A stretch of DNA of 64,000 bases, taken from an uncultured Clostridia bacterium (GTDB lineage Bacteria > Bacillota > Clostridia > TANB77 > CAG-508). The stretch is taken from NCBI GenBank assembly GCA_948805675.1, contig CAQIBN010000007.1, positions 1 to 64,000 of the forward strand. Direction: 5' to 3'. The position numbers and the translations under genes are program-made. Below, in pieces: positions 48,441-58,846 of this stretch (its first letter is position 1; each line of letters opens with the position of its first letter). A model generated the notes under the pieces. The model was given only the letters and a program-made list of their open reading frames with translations. It ran no database searches and was not told the DNA's origin.

Positions 48441-49673
48441 CTATGAAACTTCATTTATTTTTATATCTCTAACATGATTAATCTTTTCCCATTTAGTTTC
48501 TCTTTTAAATAAACATTTAAAATTAATTAATAACCATGAACCTAAAAATAGAGGATATAAAACCAAACCTTTAATCATAGGTTTTATTGGCTTTTTATCT
48601 AAAATCATAATAATTATTGCAGTAAATATTGGTAATAAAAATGTTGGTAATAAATATCTTAAACAGTTAATAACTAAATCCATAGTTGACATACCATTTC
48701 CAAAATACATAACAAAATTTAGTATTAATAAAACTATTGTTAAAACAAACATTGGTATACTACCAAGCATATATAATAAACCATCAAAATTCATTAATGT
48801 TTTATGTTCTTTTACAGCTGCTGCTAATGGTTTTGTATATTCTTTTAAACATTGCATATGTCCAACTGTCCATCTTGACCTTTGTGACCAGCTTTGTTTA
48901 AATCCTACTGGTTGTTCATCATATACTATTGCATCTGTTGCCCATCCTAACTTTTTACCAGATATTATTGTTTTTAATGAAAATTCAATATCTTCTGTAA
49001 GTGTAACTGTATCAAAACCATTTGTAGGTTTTATTAAATCGAATTTAACCATAAATCCAGTACCATTAATTAGTGGTGATAAACCTAAATTATATCTTGC
49101 TAAATGATAAAATCTATTCATTGTCCAATAAAATATTGCATATCCTGCTGATACCCAACTATCTGTTGGATTTTTTATATCTCTATATCCTTGAACTACT
49201 TCTTCACCTTGACATAGTTTTTTATTCATATTTTTTATAAAGTTAACATCAACTATATTATCTGCATCAAATATACAAAATGCATCATATTCAGCATTTT
49301 CTTCTATTTTTTGTTTTAAAAACCAATCTAATGCATATCCTTTAGTTTTATGTTCTTCATCAAATCTTTCATAAACTATAGCACCAGCTTCTTTTGCAAC
49401 CTTGGCTGTATTATCTGTACAATTATCTGCTATTACATAAATATCAAATAATTCTTTAGGATATTTTTGTTTTTTTAAACTTGCAATTAAGTTTCCTACA
49501 ACTATTTCCTCATTATGTGCAGGTATAATAGCCATAAATCTGTTGTTTTTCTCTTCAATAATAGGTTTATCTTTTAACTTTACTAAAGAACATACACTTA
49601 CCATTAATTGATATAACCAATATATAGTAACTATCCATACTAAAGCTTGTTGTAACATATATAAATATTCCAT
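48441..49673 (-). CDS. Family 2 glycosyltransferase (processive, membrane)
   Basis: A 410-residue protein: an N-terminal membrane helix, a GT-A domain (FMAIIPAHNEEIVVGNLIAS, CIFDADNIVD as DxD, TLTEDIEFSL with acid) and QRSRWTVGHMQC as the QxxRW motif of processive synthases, then three C-terminal helices. It is similar to poly-N-acetylglucosamine or cellulose synthase-type enzymes. The GT39-like gene lies downstream on the same strand, so a surface polysaccharide or glycolipid role is possible. Confidence 0.88.
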   Translation of the reverse strand: MEYLYMLQQALVWIVTIYWLYQLMVSVCSLVKLKDKPIIEEKNNRFMAIIPAHNEEIVVGNLIASLKKQKYPKELFDIYVIADNCTDNTAKVAKEAGAIVYERFDEEHKTKGYALDWFLKQKIEENAEYDAFCIFDADNIVDVNFIKNMNKKLCQGEEVVQGYRDIKNPTDSWVSAGYAIFYWTMNRFYHLARYNLGLSPLINGTGFMVKFDLIKPTNGFDTVTLTEDIEFSLKTIISGKKLGWATDAIVYDEQPVGFKQSWSQRSRWTVGHMQCLKEYTKPLAAAVKEHKTLMNFDGLLYMLGSIPMFVLTIVLLILNFVMYFGNGMSTMDLVINCLRYLLPTFLLPIFTAIIIMILDKKPIKPMIKGLVLYPLFLGSWLLINFKCLFKRETKWEKINHVRDIKINEVS

Positions 49674-50021
49674 TTTTTCTCTCCTCTTTAATAATACTTT
49701 ATATTATTAAAAATATACTTCATATATTATTATACTATTTTATTTTATTTTTGCAACTTTTTATGATTAATTTCTAGTTTTTTCATCATTTTATTGTTCA
49801 CAATTACTTAAAAGTACATACTAGCCAAGCAAAAGTTTATATTTTAAACCAATCGCTTATGGTACTAAAGTATAACCTTGTTAAATCCTATAATATGTGG
49901 TATAAAACAAATTCACACTACTCATCTGCCATTCTTCAAGATTGCTTTAAATTTATAAATATATAAACCTTTGCTTGATGGTAACATTGTGTCAAAAAAA
50001 GTGCAAATTATTTCCAACTAT
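49674..50021. other. Gene-free stretch with family 2 hairpin
   Basis: Apart from the repeat at 49820-49990, I see no gene or RNA here. Confidence 0.55.
49820..49990. repeat. Dispersed element family 2, copy 3
   Basis: The left arm (GCCAAGCAAAAGTTTAT) pairs with the right arm (ATAAACCTTTGCTTGATGG) across about 120 nt. The interior right part CACTACTCATCTGCCATTCT then TCAAGATTG is shared with copy 1. It lies directly downstream of pnp. Confidence 0.55.
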
Positions 50022-52156
50022 CTACTCTGTAATACAAATACTTTCATCATTTTTTGCTTCTAAATCTTTCATACTTAAATTTATTCTTCCTCCGAGAATC
50101 TATTTCTGTAACTTTTACTGTAATTTCATCACCTACACCTAATACATCTTCTACTTTTTCTACTCTTTTACTAGATATTTTTGATATATGAAGTAATCCT
50201 TCTTTTCCTGTACCTAAATCTACAAAAGCTCCAAAAGGCATAATTCTTGTAACTATTCCATCATATATTCCACCTACTTCTATTTCTCTTACTATATCTT
50301 TTATCATTTTTAATGCTTTTTCTCCACCTTCATTATCTGTACTATATACACATACCTCTCCATTTTCTTCTATATCTATTTTTACACCTGTTTCAGCAAT
50401 TATTTTATTAATCATTTTTCCACCAGGTCCAATTACATCTCTTATTTTATCTACACTTATTTTTGTAGTTAAAATTCTTGGTGCATATTTTGATATCTCT
50501 TCTCTTGGTTTTGAAATTTGTTTTAACATAATTTCATCTAATATATAATCTCTTGCAACTTTTGTTCTTTCGAAAGCTTCCTCTATTATATCATATGTCA
50601 AGCCATCTATTTTAATGTCTACTTGTATAGCTGTAATTCCATCTTTTGTCCCACCTACTTTGAAATCCATATCTCCAAAGAAATCTTCTAATCCTTGAAT
50701 ATCTGTAAGCATAACATATCTATCTGGATTTTGTTTATCTGTTACTAAGCCTGTTGAAATACCTGCTACTGGTTTCTTTATTGGAACACCAGCATCCATT
50801 AATGCTAAAGTACTACCACAAATACTAGCTTGTGATGTTGAACCATTTGAAGATAAAACCTCTGATACAACTCTTATTGCATATGGAAATTCTTCTTCTG
50901 ATGGAAGCACTGGAACTAGTGCTTTTTCAGCTAATGCTCCATGTCCTATTTCTCTTCTTCCAGGTCCTCTTGATGGCCTTGCTTCCCCTACACTGTATGA
51001 TGGGAAATTATAGTGGTGCATATATCTTTTGCTATCTTCTTCGTCTATACCATCTAGCATTTGTTCTTCACTTTTCATTCCAAGTGTTGCAATAGACATT
51101 ACTTGTGTTTGTCCTCTTGTAAATATAGCACTTCCATGAACTCTTGGTAAAACTCCAACTTCGCAAGAAAGTGGTCTTAAATCTGTAAGTCCTCTTCCAT
51201 CTGGTCTTTTATGTTCTTCTAAAATCATTTCTCTTACACATTTTTTCTCTAAATCGTGTATGCTATCTGCTATATCTTGTTTCTTATTTTCTGTTTCATC
51301 TTCTCCATATTTTTCTACAAAATATGATAATATATCTTCTGTAATTTTTGTAATATTTTCATCTCTTACTTCTTTATCTATAGCTTGTACATCTTTATAC
51401 ATTCTATCTTTAAAATTTGCTTCAATCTCATCATATACATCTTTGTCTATTACAAAAGATTTATATTCAAATTTTGGTTTACCAATTTCTGATTGTATAT
51501 TAGAAATAAAATCACATATATTTTTAATTTCTTCATGAGCTTTTTTTATTGCTTCTAACATGCATTCATTTGGTATTTCATCTGCTCCAGCTTCTATCAT
51601 TGTTATTTTTTCTTTTGTTGCTGCAACAGTTAATGTTAATCTTGAATTTTCTCTTTGCTTAACTGATGGATTAATTATTATTTCATTATTTACATACCCC
51701 ACATTTACTGCTGCTGTTGGTCCACCAAATGGAATATCTGAAATTGAAAGTGCACAAGATGCACCAATCATTGCACATACTTCTGGTGAATTATCTTGTT
51801 CTACAGATAATACTGTAGCTACTACACATACATCATTTCTAAAATCTTTTGGAAATAAAGGTCTTAGTGGTCTATCTATTGCTCTTGATGTTAATATTGC
51901 TTTATCTGCTGGCTTTCCTTCTCTTTTTTGAAAACTTCCTGGTATTTTTCCGAACAGCATATAATTTTTCTTCATAATCTACTGAAAGTGGGAAAAAGTC
52001 TATTCCATCTCTTGGTTCTTTTGATGCTGTTACATTTACCATTACAACAGTATCTCCATATTTTACCATTACACTTCCATTTGCTAAACCTGCAATTTTT
52101 CCTGTTTCAATAGTTAAATCTCTACCTGCTAATTTTGTACTATAAGTTTTAAACAT
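50022..52156 (-). CDS. pnp: Polyribonucleotide nucleotidyltransferase PNPase, 710 aa, two CGG +1 shifts
   Basis: 3'-5' phosphorolytic RNase. The two RNase PH domains, KH (VDKIRDVIGPGGKMINKI) and S1 (GIVTRIMPFGAFVDLGTGKE) domains are in order. The first break is GTT-C-GGA at C51952: KLYAVGKIPGSFQKREGKP is restored, a highly conserved segment. The second is TCT-C-GGA at C50094: EIDSGGRINLSMKDLEAKND is restored, the usual C-terminus, ending at 50022. AAAGGAG precedes the ATG. The zero-frame version would lose nearly the whole protein. Confidence 0.94.
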
Positions 52157-52609
52157 AAAATCTCTCCTTTTTTTATTTATATTTTGTACTTGAAATTAGC
52201 GGTAACCTCGATGAAATCTTTTTGTCTAACTTGTTTTTTACAAAGAAAATTATTGAAACACTTTTAATATATAATGTGTTTTTATAATATACAAATTTCT
52301 TTAAACTAAAAACTTCATCCAAGCTACATACTAATTCAAGTAATTTTAATTATTAATAATATTTTAAGCTTTTTTTAAAATTTAATTTTAGTAATTTTTT
52401 CTAAATTTATAATTTTAAATCTTTAACTTTTGTTACCTTTCAAACTTATTTACATTTTTTTCACCTCACACCAGGCAAATACATTAATTAATATAATTGT
52501 TTATTTTATAAAATTTCAATTTTCATATATTTTTCTAAATATTATGACATTACTTTTTAGAAAAAATGGACGCTTTTTGCATAAAGCTAAAAACGTCCTA
52601 TTGTTTCTT
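52157..52609. other. Gene-free AT-rich stretch
   Basis: Between pnp and rpsO I see only the rpsO terminator (52568-52598). Confidence 0.55.
52568..52598 (-). terminator. Terminator of rpsO
   Basis: GGACGCTTTTT pairs with AAAAACGTCC around the loop; on the minus strand ATTTTTT follows. Confidence 0.75.
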
Positions 52610-52873
52610 TTATTTTCTTAATCCTAATTTTTCAACAATGTCTCTATATCTTTGGACATCCTTTTTACCTAAATAGTTAAGTAAACTTCTTCTTGAACCA
52701 ACCATTTTTAAAAGCCCTCTTCTAGAATGATTATCTTTTTTGTGAACCTTTAAGTGTTGTGTTAATTCATTAATTCTTTCTGTTAAAAGAGCGATTTGAA
52801 CTTCTGGAGAACCAGTATCTTTTTCATCTCTTTTATAAGTATTAATAACTTCTTGTTTTCTTTCCTTTGTCAT
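52610..52873 (-). CDS. rpsO: 30S ribosomal protein S15
   Basis: Primary 16S-binding protein of 87 residues. KRDEKDTGSPEVQIALLTER and KDNHSRRGLLKMVGSRRSLL are the S15 signature. AGGAGGTG precedes the ATG. pnp lies downstream on the same strand, as is usual. Confidence 0.96.
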   Translation of the reverse strand: MTKERKQEVINTYKRDEKDTGSPEVQIALLTERINELTQHLKVHKKDNHSRRGLLKMVGSRRSLLNYLGKKDVQRYRDIVEKLGLRK

Positions 52874-52991
52874 TTTTTTGCACCTCCTGATATTTTTGCC
52901 TTAAACTGAGTTATAGTGGTGTGTTTTTCTAAAACTAAGTATAAGGTAAGTCGCTAATTTGTTTGCAACATGTATATTTTACCATGTTTTT

Positions 52992-54230
52992 CTAGAAAAA
53001 GCAAGCATTTTTTATTCTTTCCATTGCTTCTTTAGTATTTTCTCTACTTCCAAATGCAGTTAATCTAAAATAACCTTCTCCATTTGGCCCAAATCCAACT
53101 CCAGGAGTACCTACCACTGCTACTTCATTTAGTAATTTATCAAAAAAATCCCATGATTTAACTCCATCTGGCAATTTTAGCCATATATATGGTGCATTTA
53201 CACCTCCATAAACTGTAAATCCAGCTTCTTTAAGACCTTCTCTAATAATCTTTGCATTTTCTTGATAGTAACTAATATTTTCATTTATTTGTTTTCTTCC
53301 TTCTTCTGTATAAATAGCTTCTGCTCCTTTTTGAGTTATATAAGATGCTCCATTAAATTTTGTACATTGTCTTCTATTCCATAATTTATTTAAACATACT
53401 TCATCACCAAATTCTGTATAACCTTTTAATTCCTTTGGAATTACTACATAACCACACCTTACTCCTGTAAATCCTGCTGTTTTAGAAAAACTTCTAAATT
53501 CTATTGCAACTTCTTTTGCTCCTTCTATTTCATAAATACTGTGTGGTACATTTTCTTCTTGTATAAATGCTTCATATGCTGAGTCAAATAAAATTATAGA
53601 TTTATTTTTTTTTGCATATTCTATCCATTTTGATAATTGCTCTTTTGTAAGTACTGTGCCTGTTGGATTGTTTGGCAAACATAAATATATCATATCTGGT
53701 ACTTCTTTTGGAAAACTTGGTTCAAAATTATTTTCTTTATTACATGCCATATATATTATATTTTCATACATACCTGTTTCATTATTATATTTTCCAGCTC
53801 TTCCAGACATAATATTAGTATCTAAATATACTGGATATACTGGGTCTGTTATTGCAACTTTATTGTTTTTTGCAAATAAATCTACTATATTTCCTGTATC
53901 ACATTTGGCTCCATCAGATATAAAAATTTCATCTTTTTCTATATTTATTCCTTTTTTCTTAAAATCTATTTCTATGATTTTTTCTCTTAAAAAATCATAT
54001 CCCTGTTCAGGTCCATATCCCATAAAAGTTTCTTTTTTTGATAAATCATCTACTGCTTTTTTCATTGCATCTACACAAACTTTTGCAAGTGGTAAAGTTA
54101 CATCACCAATTCCTAATTTTATAATTTTCTCTTTTGGATTATTTTTTTGGAATTGTGCTACTTTTTTTGCAATAGTAGAAAAAAGATAGCTATCTTGCAA
54201 ATCCAAAAAATTTTCGTTTATATTAATCAT
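52992..54230 (-). CDS. dapL: LL-diaminopimelate aminotransferase DapL
   Basis: PLP-dependent fold-I aminotransferase that converts tetrahydrodipicolinate directly to LL-diaminopimelate. The PLP Lys is in FRSFSKTAGFTGVRCGY; IYLCLPNNPTGTVLTKEQL and GVNAPYIWLKLPDG are family motifs. It has 412 residues, a normal length. dapF follows in the upstream direction, giving the two late steps toward meso-DAP for lysine and the cell wall. Confidence 0.95.
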   Translation of the reverse strand: MININENFLDLQDSYLFSTIAKKVAQFQKNNPKEKIIKLGIGDVTLPLAKVCVDAMKKAVDDLSKKETFMGYGPEQGYDFLREKIIEIDFKKKGINIEKDEIFISDGAKCDTGNIVDLFAKNNKVAITDPVYPVYLDTNIMSGRAGKYNNETGMYENIIYMACNKENNFEPSFPKEVPDMIYLCLPNNPTGTVLTKEQLSKWIEYAKKNKSIILFDSAYEAFIQEENVPHSIYEIEGAKEVAIEFRSFSKTAGFTGVRCGYVVIPKELKGYTEFGDEVCLNKLWNRRQCTKFNGASYITQKGAEAIYTEEGRKQINENISYYQENAKIIREGLKEAGFTVYGGVNAPYIWLKLPDGVKSWDFFDKLLNEVAVVGTPGVGFGPNGEGYFRLTAFGSRENTKEAMERIKNACFF

Positions 54231-54502
54231 ATTTATCAGCCCTTTATAATGTATTTACAATCAATTTTTAGTTTTAAATTACATTAATTAAATGATTGTA
54301 TAAGAAAAACTAATGTAGTTTAAAAAGTGTTATACAAATGGTAATATATTTTCTAAATTTATATTTTTATATGTACTTTTATTTAATAATTATATTTTAC
54401 AATTTCATAGTAATAATTATATTTTTTACTAAAATTTATATAAAACATAAAACAAAACTATAATATATCTTTAAATATCTTTTGATTTTTTTAAAAAATT
54501 TT

Positions 54503-55354
54503 CTATAACTCTCTTGGTAATTCTATTTCTCCTTCAAATACAGTAGTTGCAGAACCTGTCATATAAATATGATTATTTTTTTTATCCCATTTTATATTTA
54601 AAGTTCCTCCTAACAACTCTACATTTGCTTCATTTTCTATATAATTATTTAAATTACAAGCTACAACTGATGCACAGGCACCTGTTCCACATGCTAAAGT
54701 TTCTCCTGCTCCTCTTTCCCATACACGCATTTTTATATTATTTTTATCTACTAATTGAATAAACTCGATATTGGCTCTTTTAGGAAAATGACTATCTTTT
54801 TCTAATATAGGTCCATATTTTTCTATATCAAAGTTTTTTACATCATCAACAATTGTTATTGCATGTGGATTTCCCATAGATACACATGTAAAATTAAATT
54901 CTTTATTATCTATTTGTATTTTTAAATTTTTTACAGGCGAATTATTAGATATAACTGGTATATGTTCTGCATCCAAAATAGGCTCACCCATATCTACCTC
55001 TACAGTTTGTACTTTTCCTTCTTTAATATTAAATTTTAGTTTTTTAATTCCTGCTAAAGTTTCCACATTAATAGTTTCTTTATTAGTTAAGCCTTTATCA
55101 TAAACAAACTTTCCTACACATCTAATTCCATTTCCACACATTTCTGCTTCACTTCCATCATAGTTAAACATACGCATTTTAAAATCTGCTATATCACTTT
55201 TACATATTAGTATTAATCCATCTGAACCAATTCCAAAATGTCTTTTACTAATAAATTGAGCTATGGTTGATATATTTTCTATTTCTTGACTATTAGTACA
55301 GTCAATATAAACATAATCATTCCCTAGCCCATGCATTTTTGTAAATTTAATCAT
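54503..55354 (-). CDS. dapF: Diaminopimelate epimerase DapF
   Basis: Cofactor-free epimerase converting LL- to meso-DAP. The two catalytic Cys are in EMCGNGIRCVGKF and TLACGTGACASV; MHGLGNDYVYIDC opens the protein. Start 55354 is chosen for AGAGGTG 6 nt upstream, within the in-frame ATG at 55363. It has 283 residues, a normal length. Confidence 0.95.
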   Translation of the reverse strand: MIKFTKMHGLGNDYVYIDCTNSQEIENISTIAQFISKRHFGIGSDGLILICKSDIADFKMRMFNYDGSEAEMCGNGIRCVGKFVYDKGLTNKETINVETLAGIKKLKFNIKEGKVQTVEVDMGEPILDAEHIPVISNNSPVKNLKIQIDNKEFNFTCVSMGNPHAITIVDDVKNFDIEKYGPILEKDSHFPKRANIEFIQLVDKNNIKMRVWERGAGETLACGTGACASVVACNLNNYIENEANVELLGGTLNIKWDKKNNHIYMTGSATTVFEGEIELPREL

Positions 55355-55624
55355 AATTTTCACCTCTAAATTTAGGTATTAATAATAGATACAATATAAT
55401 TATATTGTATCTATTCGTATTTTATCATATATATTTTAGATTTTTCAATATATATTTTAATAAAAACAACAGAAAATATTTTTTTCATTTCCTTTATTAG
55501 AATATTATTAATTTATTTTCATAAGTGCTATTGCTAATATTAATGCTTTCAATATTTTAGATGTTATTACAAAAATTAAAATCCTTTTCCTACATCTTTT
55601 ATCTGTTTTCTTATATTTAATTTG

Positions 55625-55799
55625 CTATTCTTCTTTTATAGTATCACCATTTTGTGCTATTAAATAACAGGCATAACATGTTAATTTATAGTCTTTTTGC
55701 TTTCTTTCTGCTCCTGAATATATTTGTACCATTTTCATCAATATGCTTTATATCTTCAAAAGTTTTATTATAATTTTCTTTATTATCTAATTCTTTCAT
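55625..55799 (-). pseudogene. DinD-like gene remnant
   Basis: ENYNKTFEDIKHIDENGT, then in another frame KQKDYKLTCYACYLIAQNGD, correspond to the start and middle of DNA-damage-inducible protein D. The ATG at 55799 keeps AAAGGAG, but a large internal deletion has joined the two parts out of frame, and the C-terminus is missing. There is no CGG at the break, so this is a genuine pseudogene, unlike the CGG genes. Confidence 0.7.
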
Positions 55800-56261
55800 T
55801 TAGCAACATCTCCTTTCTCTACTCTAATATTTTCTAGTTTATAACACTATAATAAACTTGTACTATCTCTATTCCCTTATTTTTAGATACAATTAATAAA
55901 TCAAATAGTACAATTTTTAAAATTCTAAAATATCAACATTTTGTCTTGCTACACTGTGTTTTTATTAAATTTTGATAGTGGATATTTATTTTCCAGACTA
56001 TCTATGTAAAAGTAATCTTGTTCATAAAAGAATAAATATAGCTTATCTTTAATAATTACCCTGTGTGGCTCCACATACGCTAAATTGGTATGTTCCACAA
56101 TTCTTAGGCAACCATTTATTATTTATAGTTTTACCTTTTTCATTTTGCAAGTCCATTCAATTTTAGAGAGTAATTCTTTCCTCATATTGATTTCTTTTTT
56201 AATTATATGTAACATAATACCACAAAAACCTCCTTATTTTAAGACTTGGGGTCAAAAAAAG

Positions 56262-56283
56262 ACCGCTTCATTTTTGAAACGGT
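56262..56283 (-). terminator. Terminator of tmRNA
   Basis: On the minus strand ACCGTTTC pairs with GAAGCGGT and is followed by CTTTTTTT. Confidence 0.8.
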
Positions 56284-56368
56284 TTAAAGTTTTTTGTGTT
56301 GTCAAATTCTAAAAGCCTTGAAATTAAGTTATATCAAGTATTATAGAGAGTCCGACAAAAACTTATCA

Positions 56369-56726
56369 TGGTGGAGATGAGGAGAGTTGAACTCCTGTCC
56401 AATAACTCTTCCATACAAATTTCTCCGAGTACAGTTTGTTATTTATCTTCCCTAAAAGTACGTAAACAAACATACTCACTCTTAGGTATCTATATAAATA
56501 CCCTCTATTCTCTATAGAAAAAAATAGATTTGTTTCCCACTATTTTGTCGCCTTATTCAAAAACATGGGTATTAATGATAAGACGTCGCCACAATCTTAG
56601 GCAGCGAATGCTAATTTATTGTTATCAGCGTTTATATTTATTTTTGCTTTTTTATAGTGGCCAAAGCAACCATCCACTACTCGCTATTTGTACTTCTAAA
56701 TTACTGTCGAAACCAATTACATCCCC
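56369..56726 (-). ncRNA. ssrA: Transfer-messenger RNA
   Basis: A 358-nt tmRNA. The 5' GGGGATGTAATTGG and the 3' CATCTCCACCA form the tRNA-like acceptor, with CCA encoded, and AGTTCAACTCTCC is the T-arm. The tag frame GCT GAT AAC AAT AAA TTA ending GCC TAA (stop 56597-56599) reads ADNNKLAFAA. It rescues stalled ribosomes, relevant if CGG shift sites stall. It lies beside tRNA-Trp. Confidence 0.93.
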
Positions 56727-56830
56727 ATATACATTACTATTATATACGATTTTTTTAAAATATACAATATTTTTTTATATTTTACTTGCATCTTGTTTTT
56801 CTTTATGCTATTATAATGTATGTAACACTT

Positions 56831-56906
56831 AGGGGTATAGTGTCAATGGTTAGCACGATGGTCTCCAAAACCACAAGTCTGAGTTCGAGTCTTAGTACCC
56901 CTGCCA
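56831..56906 (+). tRNA. tRNA-Trp (CCA)
   Basis: Cloverleaf: acceptor AGGGGTA/TACCCCT, D-stem GTGT/GCAC, anticodon loop CTCCAAA with anticodon CCA, T-arm CTGAG TTCGAGT CTTAG, discriminator G and encoded CCA. One A-C mismatch (27-43) closes the anticodon stem. Nothing indicates an expanded loop, so this is not a CGG-decoding tRNA. Confidence 0.92.
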
Positions 56907-56911
56907 AGTAA

Positions 56912-56943
56912 AGATTAGAACTTTTAGTTCTAATCTTTTTTTA
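56912..56943 (+). terminator. Terminator after tRNA-Trp
   Basis: AGATTAGAAC pairs with GTTCTAATCT over a 5-nt loop, then a seven-T run. Confidence 0.88.
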
Positions 56944-56967
56944 TCACAAAATTAAATCCATTGTTAG

Positions 56968-57180
56968 ATATATAATTATTTTATCTAACCAAGACTATTT
57001 TGATTAGATAATCGTTTTATCTAATATAGGAATTTGTATTTAAAACTATTTAATCTAAATAGCTTTTATACATAATTATCTTATCATTAACCTAACTAGT
57101 TTTTGTATACAATCATTTCATCAATACCCTAATTTATTTGTATACAAGTATTTTCTCAAAAACTAAACTAGTTCGTCATA
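56968..57180. repeat. Degenerate tandem repeat, about 36 nt, six units
   Basis: Units opening TAAT(T/C)(A/G)TTTTATCTAA, TAATTATCTTATCATTAA, ATCATTTCATCAAT recur about every 36 nt. Identity is low and there are no unique spacers, so it is not a CRISPR array. Confidence 0.45.
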
Positions 57181-57210
57181 AAAAAATATTATAACAAAAG
57201 AGGTATATAT

Positions 57211-57628
57211 ATGGAGAAATTAATTAGTTTAATAAAAAAATTCTGTACTAAAGAAGTTATCTTTTATGGTATATTTGGTATTCTTACAACAGTAATTAAT
57301 ATTGGTGTATTCTATTTACTATCAAAATTTATTCACATTGAAGAAAATATTTCTAATAATATTGCTATTATTGCAGCAGTACTTTTTGCATATTTTACTA
57401 ATAGAAAATTAGTGTTTAATTCAACTGCATCTAATTTTAAAGAGAAGCTAATTGAATTTGGAAAATTTATTTTAGGAAGATTATTTACTATGATTATAGA
57501 ATCTGTTCGGATTCTTCTTACTATTTAATATTTTACATATTCAAGAATTAATTAGTAAAACATCTATAACAATTATAGTTATTATTTTAAACTTTTTTAT
57601 TAGTAAATTTTTCGCTTTTAAAAAATAA
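57211..57628 (+). CDS. GtrA family membrane protein, 138 aa, one CGG +1 shift
   Basis: Four-helix membrane protein of the GtrA type (PF04138), proposed to help flip or use polyprenyl-linked sugars. YGIFGILTTVINIGVFYLLS and IAAVLFAYFTNRKLVF are characteristic. GTT-C-GGA at C57508 breaks the frame near the last third; skipping C gives IIESVGFFLLFNILHIQ and the final helix (TIIVIILNFFISKFFAFKK), restoring all four helices. AGAGG precedes the ATG. Confidence 0.9.
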
Positions 57629-57690
57629 TTTTATAATATATCAATTATTTCGGGGGCTACTAGAAAAAATTTAAGGAGGTTATCTTATAT

Positions 57691-58315
57691 ATGTCTAGTA
57701 GTTTTTTCAAACGCTTTTATTCAATAATAATTTCAATATTTATTATTATACTCTCAATAAACTTCTTGTTCATACCTACAATTGTTGGTAATATAGAACA
57801 AAGTAATCTTAATTCCATATCTTTTAAAACATCTAATACAAATAAAGCTAACTCTATAGAAATTAATAATAATGGATTTACATGGCCACTTCCACGGATA
57901 TAGAACTATTTCTTCCCCTTTTGGTAAAAGAAACTCTCCAACTAAAGGTGCTTCTTCTTATCATAGTGGGATTGACATTCCAGCACCACCTGGTACTAAT
58001 ATTTTTTCCGTCGAATCTGGAGTAGTTATACTTGCTAAATTTAATGGTTCTGGAGGATGTACTGTTATTATATCTGCTAGTTCTTACCAATTTATTTATT
58101 GTCATGTTTCTCCTAGCTTTTTAGTTTATCAAAATCAATATGTAAAAAAAGGAGACTTAATAGCCCAGGTTGGACCTAAAAATATATATGGCTTTTCTAA
58201 TAATCCATATAAAGATTCAAATGGAAATCCTACAAATGGTGCTACAACTGGACCACATTTGCATTTTACAATAAAAAAAGACGGCACTGCCGTCAATCCA
58301 TTAAACTATTTTTAA
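57691..58315 (+). CDS. M23-family metallopeptidase (LytM-like), 207 aa, one CGG +1 shift
   Basis: A secreted or membrane-anchored zinc endopeptidase for peptidoglycan cross-links. The N-terminal hydrophobic segment (about 8-32) is a signal or anchor. CCA-C-GGA at C57895 breaks the frame; skipping C gives WPLPGYRTISSPFGKRNSP, the conserved M23 entry motif with its PxxG. The zinc site is then seen as SSYHSGIDIPAPPGT and GPHLHFTIKK. AAGGAGG lies before the ATG. M23 proteins also serve in spores, which could fit SigK and SleB. Confidence 0.92.
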
Positions 58316-58318
58316 GTT

Positions 58319-58828
58319 TTACATATCATCATCATCTTTATCTATCTCGAAGTCAACTTCTTCTTCTAAATCTTCTTTTTCTTCAATTCCAGAACAACCT
58401 GAGCATGAAGAACAGCTACCTGTACAACATTCCTCATCATTCCAATCCAATTCTATTGTATTATGACATTCTGGGCACTCTATTTCTTGGTTCACATTTG
58501 TTTCAACATTTGATGTAAATACATTATTACAATAAGGACAAACTATTTCAAATTCATAATCATCTTCATTATAATCATCATAAATATCGTTTTTCATATC
58601 TTCTACTATATTTTGTACCTTATTTAATTTTTGCTCTAATTTATTTTGATTTTCTTCTAAAGCATTTATTTTTGATTCAGAATATTTAGACATATTATCA
58701 AACATATTCATAAACATTGTAGAAATTTCATTTATCTTATCTTTAACAAAATTAAATTGTTCTTCATCTTGTATGTTTTTTTCTATTTCCTCTATGATTT
58801 TATCATACTTCTTTATAAATTCAGACAT
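58319..58828 (-). CDS. Zinc-ribbon, acidic protein (CD1247-like)
   Basis: A 169-residue protein with an N-terminal helix/coiled coil (residues 1-80), a zinc ribbon (CPYCNNVF and CPECHNTIEL) and a Cys-rich, Asp/Glu-rich tail (CCTGSCSSCSGCSGIEEK). It resembles the CD1247 N-terminal family found next to efp in Clostridia. It is convergent with the M23 gene, 3 nt apart. The function is unknown. Confidence 0.75.
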   Translation of the reverse strand: MSEFIKKYDKIIEEIEKNIQDEEQFNFVKDKINEISTMFMNMFDNMSKYSESKINALEENQNKLEQKLNKVQNIVEDMKNDIYDDYNEDDYEFEIVCPYCNNVFTSNVETNVNQEIECPECHNTIELDWNDEECCTGSCSSCSGCSGIEEKEDLEEEVDFEIDKDDDDM

Positions 58829-58846
58829 GTAAAAGCATCCTTTCTA

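Larger units (their letters stand above)
55355..56368. other. Gene-free kilobase with dinD remnant and tmRNA terminator
   Basis: The remnant of a DinD-type gene is at 55625-55799 and the tmRNA terminator at 56262-56283. The rest is AT-rich and shows no gene. Confidence 0.6.

Noticed and set aside
56831..56906. tRNA-Trp as the CGG decoder
   Set aside because: Anticodon CCA in a normal 7-nt loop reads UGG.
56968..57180. CRISPR array
   Set aside because: Repeats are degenerate, with no unique spacers and no cas genes.
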